Positions 31,766 through 40,695 of a DNA stretch of 44,601 nucleotides are shown one piece after another. Below the pieces are notes generated by a model. That model was not told the origin of the DNA. It searched no databases and was given only the letters and a program-made list of their open reading frames with translations. The stretch covers positions 1 to 44,601 of the forward strand of contig DBHI01000049.1 of the NCBI GenBank assembly GCA_002296125.1. The letters run 5' to 3'. Position 1 is the stretch's first letter. Each line of letters starts with the position of its first letter. This DNA is from Anaerolineales bacterium UBA832. Its GTDB lineage: Bacteria > Chloroflexota > Anaerolineae > Anaerolineales > UBA11657. The position numbers and the translations under genes are program-made.

Positions 31766-33757
31766 AACATTATCCAATAATAACCAATCATTACCCTTAT
31801 CGTTACCTCTAGATATTGGTAATCGATCTCCAGACTCAACATCATAAAGTCCAACTCCAATCCTATAAATCCCAGGAGGTAAAATATCTTTGGAAATAAC
31901 ATTAGTAACCAAAGCTCTACTATTGAATCTCCATTCATCCACAGATTTATTCTTTCCATCAATTAGTAATCGATCATCTCCATAAATCAATTCGCCACTC
32001 TCGGCATCCAGTACATGAAAGAACATATGATAAGACTTATCCACACTATTAAACAAACGTACATCTAAGGCTCTGTCGATAAATAAAACAATTTTTTGTG
32101 GAATGTCTATATGTTTGTAATCTAGACCCCAACTACTTGTGACCTTTATATTATTTTCATCAAATACAATGTCATAACCTATCAAACTAAGATTATGTTT
32201 GTAAACAATCTTAGTTTGATTCTCCAGATAAGACTCATAACCATTTGAATGATAAATTGTTTCTATTTGTTCACGAAAAGTATTGATATTACCTGGTTCT
32301 TCATAAGCAAACATTCCCCAATGAAGAGGGCCCCTAACTATAGATAAACAAACGCCAACACAAAACACCATCAATACACCAAACCTTCTTACCCAACAAC
32401 TCTTACCAATCCAAAACAACAACGGTGACCAAAACCCAATTATCAATACGACTGTACCCCAGCGTCCTGGCATCACCCAATCACTCAACCACAATTTCCA
32501 TCCCAACATAAAATACACATATAAACACATACAAAACATTGAAATAGAACCCATTATCCTAGCATTTTTAAATGTTTGAGTATTTGTCCACAAGTACTGA
32601 AAATACAAAGAAGACGCTAACAAACAAGCGGGAAAATAAATCATATGGTACCTAGCACCATCAACACCCTTCCATATCTGTAAACTAACCTGCATAAAAA
32701 TTGCCACAATTACATATAAATAAAGAGAAGTTGACTTATTTTTCTTAACTAGTCTAGTTATTGAAATAATAATACCGTAACACATAGGCATAGCCAAAAA
32801 AGTGTAAGTAGGCCAAATGTCAGCATGTGTGTATACCAATAATGGCCAATACCAAGGACCAGTAGTAAACGTCTTAACCTGATCTCCATAGCCCATTGTT
32901 AATGCTAAAATTGGCTCCCAAAAATGGCTATAATAACCCAGATCAGACACCCTAACATTATTGCTTTGAAAGAATCGCTCTGCACCTAACCACCATATAA
33001 ACATTGGTGAAAAAACCAATAACACTGTAATCCAATTCGTTTGTAATTTTCGTACAAAACGCTTAAATGGTTTATCATAATTCTGATAAAACACTTGCAG
33101 AATTATCATAACCACAACTACACTAACAATCGCAATACCCTTAGGTAAAAAAACCAATAACGACAAATACATACCTAATAGCAAAAACCACAAATGCTTC
33201 ACGGTATACTTATTTTGCACAATTACATATGCAATCATAATTGTTGCAACAAAAAGAATAGTTTCAGCATATTGGGCTTTCACTGACAAGAATACATGTA
33301 GATCAGCTACACTCAACAAACAAGTCATAATTTCGGGTACAGGAAATAAGAAAAATTTTCTAACTATTCTATAAAAAACAGCAATGCCTATTATCCCCCA
33401 AACAAATGGTAATATTCGATAAACCTTAGTATCTGCCCCCATGAACAGAATTTGATCATTATTAGGTATTAGTTCAAACACACTCACCTGCATCCACCAC
33501 CATAATGGGCCTAAAAACTGTCCATTACGTAATGGAACACCGAACACTCTTGTAGACCATCCAGAATCTAAATGACTATCAGGACCTACTCCAAACATGT
33601 CTCTTACACCATTTTGTGTAATGTATGATTCGTCTGCAAGAAAAGGAAAATGAATCGCACTTCGCACTCTAATAAATACGCCAAGCAAAAAAATGACTAG
33701 CAAAAATATAGTACAGATATAAAGAGCTTTTATGTTTTTATTTGAATCTAATTTCAT
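31742..33757 (-). CDS. GT39/PMT-like membrane glycosyltransferase with one C-terminal module
   Basis: From ATG at 33757 the protein has 671 residues; a TTG 27 bases upstream is less likely. About 12 hydrophobic segments fill residues 12-500. The first outer loop holds FPFLADESYITQNG, with the Asp-Glu pair expected for polyprenyl-phosphate-dependent GT-C enzymes. The last roughly 150 residues form one beta-rich module (MFFHVLDAESGELIYGDDRLLIDG, then GIYRIGVGLYDVESGDRLPI), the same type found three times in each giant GT-C protein at 5.3-10.7 kb. That shared module links the two glycan regions. It is alone on its strand between two plus-strand groups. Confidence 0.8.
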   Translation of the reverse strand: MKLDSNKNIKALYICTIFLLVIFLLGVFIRVRSAIHFPFLADESYITQNGVRDMFGVGPDSHLDSGWSTRVFGVPLRNGQFLGPLWWWMQVSVFELIPNNDQILFMGADTKVYRILPFVWGIIGIAVFYRIVRKFFLFPVPEIMTCLLSVADLHVFLSVKAQYAETILFVATIMIAYVIVQNKYTVKHLWFLLLGMYLSLLVFLPKGIAIVSVVVVMIILQVFYQNYDKPFKRFVRKLQTNWITVLLVFSPMFIWWLGAERFFQSNNVRVSDLGYYSHFWEPILALTMGYGDQVKTFTTGPWYWPLLVYTHADIWPTYTFLAMPMCYGIIISITRLVKKNKSTSLYLYVIVAIFMQVSLQIWKGVDGARYHMIYFPACLLASSLYFQYLWTNTQTFKNARIMGSISMFCMCLYVYFMLGWKLWLSDWVMPGRWGTVVLIIGFWSPLLFWIGKSCWVRRFGVLMVFCVGVCLSIVRGPLHWGMFAYEEPGNINTFREQIETIYHSNGYESYLENQTKIVYKHNLSLIGYDIVFDENNIKVTSSWGLDYKHIDIPQKIVLFIDRALDVRLFNSVDKSYHMFFHVLDAESGELIYGDDRLLIDGKNKSVDEWRFNSRALVTNVISKDILPPGIYRIGVGLYDVESGDRLPISRGNDKGNDWLLLDNVLIEKSHN

Positions 33758-33851
33758 AATATAAAACAAACTGCACACAAACAATTTGTGTAATATATTT
33801 TACAAGCATAAAATACAAATTATTACAAAGTATTCATTCTTTATAGCTCTA

Positions 33852-33860
33852 TGATACACT
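33852..33860 (+). promoter_or_regulatory. Possible extended -10 promoter for the GT-C pair
   Basis: TGATACACT is an extended -10 element (TG, one base, TACACT) placed 29 bases before the ATG at 33890. No convincing -35 box is at the matching distance, which is acceptable for extended -10 promoters. Confidence 0.3.
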
Positions 33861-33889
33861 AACAAATCATTATTCATGTGTAACATCAA

Positions 33890-35656
33890 ATGTTGACAAT
33901 TACATTCGCAATTTTAACAACATTATTAAGCTTTGTTTATCTTGGTCCTATACTTAGAAATCACATTAAGCCAACAGAGATAGGTAAAACTGGATACATT
34001 GGAGCTATATTCGGCTTAAGTGTTGGAACGTTATCTTTGTACATGCTATTTTTAGGTTTATTGCCAGGCAAATGGCTAATGCCACAAACAGTATTACCTA
34101 TGCCATGGATTATTATTGGTGGTACCATATTGGGATCAACATATAAGCTGCAAATATCAAATAATCAAGATAAATTTACTAATCTAATTAGCATCATATG
34201 TTTTGGTGGTTTTACAGTAATATTAATTAATTGTCTATCATACCCTTTTTATCGTTATGATGTTTTAGCAAGATTTGCACCAAATGCACGCTTGTTGTTC
34301 GAAACCGGAACAATACCAAATAGTTTGACTGGATACCCATTAGGAATACAAATGCTATATAGTTTTGCTTTTATGGCAGCAAATAGTGTAAATGATCATG
34401 TTGCTGGATTAATAATAGCAGGTTTTTCCGGAGCAATGTTGCTGACAACCTTTGCAGTTAGTAAACAACTGTTTTCGAAAAGAGCTGCTTTTTCAGCAGT
34501 AGTTCTTTTGCTAAGTTCACAAATATTTGTAGATTGGTCTACTTCTGGATATGTTGACATTCCAGTAGGCGTATATCATGGATTAACCTTTATGTTTGCT
34601 TACAATTGGATGCTTAACGGAAAACAAAGTGATGCTATCTATTCAGGAATAATGATTGGCTTAGCTTTATGGACCAAACAATCAGCATTTGTGCTGATTC
34701 CAGCTGTATGTATAGTACCGCTCATTAGAATAAAAGAATATAAACATTTTCATAAAGAAATGAAGAATGTATTGATATCAATTAGTGTGTCCTTGTTGAT
34801 TGCTCTTCCTTGGTATTTGCGAAGCTATTTACTAATTGGACCTGATGAAGTCATACCAGCTCCTGGGGCATATGATGCTCAATATATTGATAACTCTATA
34901 AAACAATTACTTACCTTTCTAACTTCTCCTCAAGAATGGGGTATTGCTTTAGGCTCAACTATTATGATTGGTATAACACTATGTGTTATTTACTGCATCC
35001 AACCAAACTTAGACAATGTATCTACCAAGACAATCAACCCCCTATACAGATCACTATTAATAGGAGCTTTTATATTACCTTATCACATTATATGGTGGCA
35101 AAACTTTTCATATGACACTCGATATTTGCTAAGCTCAGCTGTAATCTATGCATCTGTAGCAGGCCATGCAATAGATTGGCTTTTGAAACAACTATCTCCT
35201 GTTTTCAAACCTCAAAATTTATTTACAATTTTAATAATGGGTACACTTGTTTTATTCGGATCATTTAATCGTATAGGAGCTGTCTACAACCTAATTGTTC
35301 ATCCACTTCAAAATGATGATGACAAGCTATCTCGCATCAGTACTGAAACTTGGTCATTAGTACAATATATTAAAACTAATATTGAATCTAATGCAAAACT
35401 ATATGCAATGGATGGATCACTTGCATACTGGCTACATGACTATCAGTTTAAACAAGGATATCCATTTCATTTTGATGATATAAAAGATTATGATTACCTA
35501 ATTACTTCAGAAACTGGTAACCTAGTTTACAAATTTTATGATTCAACAGACAATGAAGTTATCAAAAACCTGAACAATTCAAATATGTTTTCCACTATAC
35601 ATCAACATTCTGCAGATATTATCATATACAAAATTCATAATGTAGAGCAACAATGA
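33890..35656 (+). CDS. GT-C membrane glycosyltransferase, first of a tandem pair
   Basis: The 588-residue protein has about 12 membrane segments. The first large outer loop reads YPFYRYDVLARFAPNARLLFETG, keeping one acidic residue where the next gene has a Gly-Asp-Asp-Glu group. Further shared signatures are SGYVDIPVGVYHG, LALWTKQSAFVLIPAV and SYDTRYLLSSAVIYA. This places it with GT39-like or related polyprenyl-phosphate-sugar transferases acting on the outer face. It has no beta-rich tail; the C-terminal about 110 residues hold only a small soluble segment (AMDGSLAYWLHDYQF). The last 4 bases (ATGA) overlap the next gene. Confidence 0.77.
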   Translation: MLTITFAILTTLLSFVYLGPILRNHIKPTEIGKTGYIGAIFGLSVGTLSLYMLFLGLLPGKWLMPQTVLPMPWIIIGGTILGSTYKLQISNNQDKFTNLISIICFGGFTVILINCLSYPFYRYDVLARFAPNARLLFETGTIPNSLTGYPLGIQMLYSFAFMAANSVNDHVAGLIIAGFSGAMLLTTFAVSKQLFSKRAAFSAVVLLLSSQIFVDWSTSGYVDIPVGVYHGLTFMFAYNWMLNGKQSDAIYSGIMIGLALWTKQSAFVLIPAVCIVPLIRIKEYKHFHKEMKNVLISISVSLLIALPWYLRSYLLIGPDEVIPAPGAYDAQYIDNSIKQLLTFLTSPQEWGIALGSTIMIGITLCVIYCIQPNLDNVSTKTINPLYRSLLIGAFILPYHIIWWQNFSYDTRYLLSSAVIYASVAGHAIDWLLKQLSPVFKPQNLFTILIMGTLVLFGSFNRIGAVYNLIVHPLQNDDDKLSRISTETWSLVQYIKTNIESNAKLYAMDGSLAYWLHDYQFKQGYPFHFDDIKDYDYLITSETGNLVYKFYDSTDNEVIKNLNNSNMFSTIHQHSADIIIYKIHNVEQQ

Positions 35657-37404
35657 CCACTTTAAACATATTAATAGCAATTGCTATAATACCATTATCG
35701 ATAAGTGTTTTAGTACCTATATTACAAAAAACAATTAACCTACCTCCTAATTTGCTCTTCCCATTGAGTACAGTATTAAGCCTTGGAATTTATTCTTTGA
35801 TATTTTCCTTAGTCGCATTTTATGGAATGAATAGCACAAAAGCTTGGCTCATACTTGCCTTACTTTGGACAACTACCATTTATTTCGGTCAAAAACCTGA
35901 AAAATCTTCTATCTTTATATATTGGAGTAATTTAAAAAGCCAGTCAAACAACATCATATACGTAATAGCTATTGTAATTATATTCTTAATCATTACAGCT
36001 CAAGCTACATATTATCCATTTACTGGCGATGATGAAATTAGTAGATACGCATATTTTGCCAAACTATTGTTTGAAAATGGTTATCTGCTTGAAACCATTC
36101 GAGGATATCCACTTATGTTACCAGCAATATATGCTAGTAATTTTTACATGTCTGGACACATAATCGAACAAGTAGTAAAAATATATCCAGTAGTAATTGC
36201 ATTAATGACCGTATGTGCGACGTATGGACTAGCACTTTATTGGTTCAACAAAAAAACCGCCTATATTTCTGCTTTAATCCTAGCTGCAACACCCCTATTC
36301 ATACACTGGGCACCCATAGGTTACGTAGATATAGCTAGTGGATTATGTTTAACTATATGTGCTTTTTCAGTAGCAATATGGAACAAAACCCCTAATTTAA
36401 AATGGAGCTTAATAATTGGCATGATAGTAGGTATTTGTTTGTGGACCAAACAATCTGGCTTTGTTGCATTCATACCCTTAGCAATCATATTGAGTCATAA
36501 GCTCATGTCTGCCTACAAATTAAAACAAAATAGATTTTTATATCAACTGATTACTCAATCAATTATCATAATATGCTGCTCAATAATCTTTGGCGGATGG
36601 TGGTATTTCCGTAACATTTATTACGATGGACTTGAACTAGCAATCCCTAATGCAGGCTTATATCACATAATGCAATCAAACAATGATATAAGTCACCTAA
36701 TACCATTTATAGGTAATTACAAACATTTCGGATTTGTAACCTCACCAATTTATATATTGGGTCTAATATGGACAATATATAAAAACAAACTACATCCAAA
36801 TCAAACAATTTTGATATGGTGCTTGCCTTTGACCTTACTATGGTGGTGGCAGTTTTCGTTTGACTCACGCTTCCTACTTAATGTATTACCATTTTATGCG
36901 ATAATGGCCGGATCAACGCTTAATCAAATCACATCTAAACTACAAAACCTTCACAATACCTTATCTTATCAAATTGCTACACGTTTGTTGATTATCATAA
37001 TTGTAATTGTTGGATTAATACAAGCCCGTCTCGGAGGAATCATACAATGGGTAATAAATCCCAACGCATCTTATGCAGAAAAGCTGTATAGATCTAAAGG
37101 TGACTTGTATCCAACTGTAGAATATCTTCTAGAACACACTAATGAAACCGATCGTATATACTCAACTGATGGACGCATAAGATATTATATTAAACAACCT
37201 ATCACGATTGGATACCCAAGTCTAAGTGAATTACTAGAATATGACATATTTGTAGTAGGATCTAGAGCTCAGCCAGTGTATGACTTTATATCATCAAATA
37301 ACTCAAATACGTTAACTGACTTGAGAAACAAAACTGAATCGCAAATTATATACACAGGGCCCAACAGAAAAATATCTGTCTACAAAATTAACAAAGATCA
37401 ATAA
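35653..37404 (+). CDS. GT-C membrane glycosyltransferase, second of a tandem pair
   Basis: The 583-residue protein is a paralogue of the gene it overlaps by 4 bases. About 12 membrane segments are present. The outer loop holds YYPFTGDDEISRYAYFAKLLFENG, with the Asp/Glu cluster expected of the catalytic base and metal site, then IGYVDIASGLCLTI, ICLWTKQSGFVAFIPLA and FDSRFLLNVLPFYA. The C-terminus repeats the small soluble segment (YSTDGRIRYYIKQ). It probably uses a lipid-phosphate sugar donor. Its stop codon touches the stop of the convergent GT2 gene with no base between them. Confidence 0.78.
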   Translation: MTTLNILIAIAIIPLSISVLVPILQKTINLPPNLLFPLSTVLSLGIYSLIFSLVAFYGMNSTKAWLILALLWTTTIYFGQKPEKSSIFIYWSNLKSQSNNIIYVIAIVIIFLIITAQATYYPFTGDDEISRYAYFAKLLFENGYLLETIRGYPLMLPAIYASNFYMSGHIIEQVVKIYPVVIALMTVCATYGLALYWFNKKTAYISALILAATPLFIHWAPIGYVDIASGLCLTICAFSVAIWNKTPNLKWSLIIGMIVGICLWTKQSGFVAFIPLAIILSHKLMSAYKLKQNRFLYQLITQSIIIICCSIIFGGWWYFRNIYYDGLELAIPNAGLYHIMQSNNDISHLIPFIGNYKHFGFVTSPIYILGLIWTIYKNKLHPNQTILIWCLPLTLLWWWQFSFDSRFLLNVLPFYAIMAGSTLNQITSKLQNLHNTLSYQIATRLLIIIIVIVGLIQARLGGIIQWVINPNASYAEKLYRSKGDLYPTVEYLLEHTNETDRIYSTDGRIRYYIKQPITIGYPSLSELLEYDIFVVGSRAQPVYDFISSNNSNTLTDLRNKTESQIIYTGPNRKISVYKINKDQ

Positions 37405-38148
37405 TTAATCATTATTATATTTTTTGAAAATAATGCTTTGAGCAAAAATGTACATCATATTATTGATACCATCTCTATATCTTCTCAGATTTGTACCGCT
37501 TTCTCTCATATCAGGCCGATAGGTGATAGGCACTTCAGCTATTCTTAGTCCATTCTGACGTGAAACAATAGTGGTTTCTGGACCGAACACCATACCAGGT
37601 GACTGAAAAACCAACTGATCCAATACATCATTTCTAAATCCCTTCAATCCACAACAAATGTCGGAAACACCTGTATTGCACAAAAATCTTGCAAATAAAC
37701 TCATAATAGGATTACCAATATACTGATGTGAAAATGGCATAGCTTCTGGAAGTATTTTACCTTTCAACCTACTGCCAATCACATAATCATATCCTTCATT
37801 AAACTTCACAAGCATCTTTTGAATATCATCACATACATATGTTCCATCTGCATCCATCTTAAATACAAATTCACCACGAGCTACCTTAAATCCAATTCTA
37901 CATGCATTACCATAACCTCTCTCGGCAGCATGTACTACAGTTGCATTACATCCCTCAGCAATAACCACTGAATCATCAACTGAACCATTATCAACTATAA
38001 TAACTTCACCTATTAGATTGTTTTTACTATAGAAATGGAATGCTTCTCGTATACATTTCTCAATAGTTTTGGATTCGTTCAGACAAGGCATCACAATAGA
38101 AACATCCACTTGCTTAGTATCATTCACTAAAATACGTTCATTATCCAT
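37405..38148 (-). CDS. GT2 glycosyltransferase, dolichol/polyprenyl-phosphate sugar synthase type
   Basis: From ATG at 38148 the protein has 247 residues; AGGAG lies 5 bases upstream and decides this start over a TTG 42 bases earlier. GT-A motifs are SIVMPCLNESKTIEKC, EVIIVDNGSVDDS and the metal-binding FVFKMDADGTY. VIGSRLKGKILPEAMPF, DICCGLKGF and the C-terminal PITYRPDMRESGTNLRRYRDG match enzymes that load a sugar onto a polyprenyl phosphate. Such a product is exactly the donor used by the five GT-C enzymes of this window. It overlaps the galE stop by 8 bases, forming a two-gene unit. Confidence 0.87.
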   Translation of the reverse strand: MDNERILVNDTKQVDVSIVMPCLNESKTIEKCIREAFHFYSKNNLIGEVIIVDNGSVDDSVVIAEGCNATVVHAAERGYGNACRIGFKVARGEFVFKMDADGTYVCDDIQKMLVKFNEGYDYVIGSRLKGKILPEAMPFSHQYIGNPIMSLFARFLCNTGVSDICCGLKGFRNDVLDQLVFQSPGMVFGPETTIVSRQNGLRIAEVPITYRPDMRESGTNLRRYRDGINNMMYIFAQSIIFKKYNND

Positions 38149-39127
38149 ATCCACTCCTATATCTTGAATGCCATACCCATGACGATTCAACTATAGCTTC
38201 TAAATCTGTATAAATAGGAACCCAATTAAGTTCTCTTCGAACCTTCTCAGATGAAGCAATTAACCTAGCTGGATCTCCAACACGTCTAGGTTTATTGACA
38301 ACAGGTATAGTACATTTTGTAACTTTTTCACAAGTAGCTATCACTTCCTGTACAGTAAAACCAGTCTCATTACCTAAATTATATATGGAACTCTTGACTT
38401 GTTGCATTTTTTCAAGAGCTAATACATGAGCATTTGCTATATCGGACACATGAACATAATCTCTCACACAAGTACCATCTCGAGTATCATAATCATTGCC
38501 ATAAACATTAATATTATCAGCTTGTTTTAAAGGAACTCGCAAAATTAAGGGTAAAAGATGTGTTTCAGGATCATGAGCTTCACCATAAAGATCCGTACAT
38601 CCAGCAGCATTAAAATATCTAAAAATAATTGATTTTAATCCATAAGCCTTAGCATAATAAAACAAAATCTTCTCAAACATCAATTTTGTATCGCCATATG
38701 CATTCAAAGGATTAGTGGAATGAGTTTCCTTAATTGGTACATCAACTGGTTCCCCATAAACAGCTGCAGTAGATGAAAAAACTATCTGATGACACCCATA
38801 CTCCAACATAGCATCTAAAAGATTGATACTACGAACTAAATTGTTTCTTAAATAGGATTGTGGATTAGTATTAGCTGTAGTGACCAGTGTTTCAGCAGCA
38901 AAATGGATAACTGCTTGAATCGAGTTGCTTTTAAACAGTCTGGCTAGTAGACTCTTGTTACCAATATTACCTTTTACAAATTGGGCTTTCGGATGAACAG
39001 CATTAAGATAACCTGTCTGTAAATTATCTATGACAATAACACGATACCCTAATGTTAACAATAGCTCTGTACATACAGACCCAATATACCCTGCTCCACC
39101 AGTAACTAAAATTGTTTTCTCTGACAT
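38141..39127 (-). CDS. galE: UDP-glucose 4-epimerase
   Basis: The 328-residue enzyme interconverts UDP-glucose and UDP-galactose (possibly the N-acetyl forms). It has GGAGYIGSVCTELL (10-23), IDNLQTG, HFAAETLV, FSSTAAVYGEP and the catalytic Tyr144-x3-Lys148 in LNAYGDTKLMFE. FRYFNAAGCTDLYGEAHDPETHLLPLIL and GTCVRDYVHVSDIA are strong GalE markers. It precedes the GT2 gene with a short overlap. A promoter lies directly before its ATG. Confidence 0.95.
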   Translation of the reverse strand: MSEKTILVTGGAGYIGSVCTELLLTLGYRVIVIDNLQTGYLNAVHPKAQFVKGNIGNKSLLARLFKSNSIQAVIHFAAETLVTTANTNPQSYLRNNLVRSINLLDAMLEYGCHQIVFSSTAAVYGEPVDVPIKETHSTNPLNAYGDTKLMFEKILFYYAKAYGLKSIIFRYFNAAGCTDLYGEAHDPETHLLPLILRVPLKQADNINVYGNDYDTRDGTCVRDYVHVSDIANAHVLALEKMQQVKSSIYNLGNETGFTVQEVIATCEKVTKCTIPVVNKPRRVGDPARLIASSEKVRRELNWVPIYTDLEAIVESSWVWHSRYRSGYG

Positions 39128-39135
39128 ATGAAAAG

Positions 39136-39163
39136 ATTGTACCTATTTTCTGTACTTTATCAA
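39136..39163 (-). promoter_or_regulatory. Predicted galE promoter, near-leaderless
   Basis: On the minus strand TTGATA (39163-39158), a 16-base spacer and TACAAT (39141-39136) end only 8 bases before the galE ATG at 39127. The transcript would start about 1-3 bases before the start codon, leaving no Shine-Dalgarno. The arrangement copies that at tsaE. Confidence 0.5.
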
Positions 39164-39177
39164 ATGGAAATCACAAG

Positions 39178-40389
39178 ATGAAACTGATTGTAATTCAAGA
39201 AACTGACTGGATCCAAAGAGGTCCTCATCAACAACATCACATGTTTGAAAGACTTTCAAATCTTGGCCACCAAATTAAAGTATTAGATTTTGAAATAAAT
39301 TATAAACCATGGCCACTATCCCCTCTCATTGCCCCCAGATTAGAATGGGAAAATATAAACAAGACTAACACAAATGCAAATATAAATCTCATTAGACCAG
39401 CTACAATCAGAATACCAGGAATAGCAAGAATAGTTTCAATAATAACATTTTACTTGGAACTTAAAAAAATTACCAAAACATTCCAACCTGATGCAATAAT
39501 TAATTATGCTGTCTCTACAGGTTTATGTGGATTAGCAATAGCTAAACTACATAATATTCCATTTGTCTTTCATGTAATTGATGCACTACATACATTAGTA
39601 CCTCAAAAATGGTTACAACCATTAGCTCGCATGATTGAATCATTGATTTTAATAAAAGCAAATACTACAATTTATATCAATCAAGGTCTAAAAGACTATG
39701 GAATTTCCCATGGAGCTAATCCAAAATCAGCATTTGTAATACGTACTGGTGTTGACCTCAATATGTTCAAAATTCAAGATGAAACAACTATAAGCTCTGT
39801 AAGAGCTAAATGGCATATAAAACCGGATGATATTGTCCTAATATTTGTTGGATGGTTATATCCCTTTTCAGGCATTGACACAGTAATGAAAATTCTACCT
39901 AAACTGCCAGAAACTCTTAAGCTAATGGTGGTTGGTAGTGGACAGACGGAAAATGAGTTACATTTGTTAGCCAATAAACTATGTATAACTAACCGAGTAA
40001 TTTTTACAAAACAACAACCCTATAACGACATGGTCAAATTAATTTCCGCAGCTGATGTATGTTTGCTGTTTTCTGAAATAAACTCTACAACTCAAAACAT
40101 AGTTCCTATAAAAGCATATGAGTATCTTGCTTGTAGTAAACCAGTAATCGCCAGTAAGTTACCTGGTTTGATGCAAGATATACCTCCTGGGAATGGGATC
40201 ATTTACATTAGTCCTAACGATCTGTTGCAAACTATTCTATCAATTGTTGATGCAGAATACAGAATTCATCAAGGTAACAAAGCACGTGACTATGTTGAAC
40301 AAAATTCTGATTGGTCTAATCTAACTTTATCATTTGAAAAATTACTTGACAACATTATTCACGTACAAGACAAAAATTTCAACACTTGA
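39178..40389 (+). CDS. GT4-type glycosyltransferase
   Basis: From ATG at 39178 the protein has 403 residues. The frame stays open back to a TTG at 39112 inside galE, which is rejected because the short form gives a clean first strand, MKLIVIQETDW. The linker is VIRTGVDLNMFKI (about 189-201). The donor half has LIFVGWLYPFSGIDTVMKIL, LMVVGSGQTENEL and IKAYEYLACSKPVIASKLPG. The loop QRGPHQQHHMFERL near the N-terminus is the acceptor-side phosphate loop. Divergent from galE, with a 50-base gap. The gcv promoter's -35 box overlaps its stop codon. Confidence 0.87.
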   Translation: MKLIVIQETDWIQRGPHQQHHMFERLSNLGHQIKVLDFEINYKPWPLSPLIAPRLEWENINKTNTNANINLIRPATIRIPGIARIVSIITFYLELKKITKTFQPDAIINYAVSTGLCGLAIAKLHNIPFVFHVIDALHTLVPQKWLQPLARMIESLILIKANTTIYINQGLKDYGISHGANPKSAFVIRTGVDLNMFKIQDETTISSVRAKWHIKPDDIVLIFVGWLYPFSGIDTVMKILPKLPETLKLMVVGSGQTENELHLLANKLCITNRVIFTKQQPYNDMVKLISAADVCLLFSEINSTTQNIVPIKAYEYLACSKPVIASKLPGLMQDIPPGNGIIYISPNDLLQTILSIVDAEYRIHQGNKARDYVEQNSDWSNLTLSFEKLLDNIIHVQDKNFNT

Positions 40390-40414
40390 CAACACATTAA
40401 CATCACACTAAAAT
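40386..40414 (+). promoter_or_regulatory. Consensus promoter of the glycine cleavage operon
   Basis: TTGACA (40386-40391, perfect), a 17-base spacer and TAAAAT (40409-40414) form the best promoter in the window. The -35 overlaps the stop codon of the preceding GT4 gene. The expected transcript start (about 40421) is only a few bases before the first glycine aptamer, so the mRNA begins with the riboswitch. Confidence 0.75.
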
Positions 40415-40423
40415 TGACCAAAT

Positions 40424-40620
40424 GACGAGGAGAGACCTCAACACGTTTCTTGTTGGTCACAAACATTGAGGCACCGAAGGGGCAAATCCTATTGTTGTAA
40501 TGGATGAAACTCTCAGGTAAAAGGACTCGTCAATTGTATAACCTCTGGAGAGTCTAAAGACACCGACGGGGCAAGCCCTAACATAAGTATAGGGTGAATC
40601 TCTCAGGTAAATGACAGAGG
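40424..40620 (+). ncRNA. Tandem glycine riboswitch (two gcvT-type aptamers)
   Basis: Two aptamers follow one another. Aptamer 1 is closed by GACGAG (40424-40429) pairing CTCGTC (40526-40531); aptamer 2 by CCTCTG (40542-40547) pairing CAGAGG (40615-40620). Each has the conserved core: GGCACCGAAGGGGCAA and CTCTCAGGTAAAAGGAC in the first, GACACCGACGGGGCAAG and TCTCTCAGGTAAATGAC in the second. The linker of about 10 bases is normal. It senses glycine and controls the glycine cleavage genes, which begin 76 bases after its end. A terminator directly follows and shares bases with the aptamer 2 closing stem. Confidence 0.95.
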
Positions 40621-40654
40621 AGACGCCAATGTAAATTAACGCGTCTTCTTTTTT
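40616..40654 (+). terminator. Riboswitch-controlled intrinsic terminator (attenuator)
   Basis: AGACGC (40621-40626) pairs perfectly with GCGTCT (40641-40646), followed by TTCTTTTTT. The stem can be lengthened by AGAGG (40616-40620) pairing the T-rich 3' side through A-U, G-C and G-U pairs. Those same bases form the closing stem of aptamer 2. When glycine holds the aptamer, the terminator is shortened and transcription should continue; without glycine the long hairpin forms. This gives a glycine-ON transcriptional switch. Confidence 0.8.
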
Positions 40655-40695
40655 GTTAATTATGATAACAAGTTGAAAAAACCAGGAGAAACAAC

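Noticed and set aside
33758..33784. TTG start for the GT-C gene ending at 31742
   Set aside because: ATG at 33757 is a better codon and gives a normal short cytoplasmic tail before the first membrane segment.
38149..38190. TTG start for the GT2 gene
   Set aside because: An AGGAG site 5 bases before ATG 38148 marks the real start.
39112..39177. TTG start for the GT4 gene inside galE
   Set aside because: It precedes the natural first beta strand by 22 unrelated residues and overlaps galE and its promoter.
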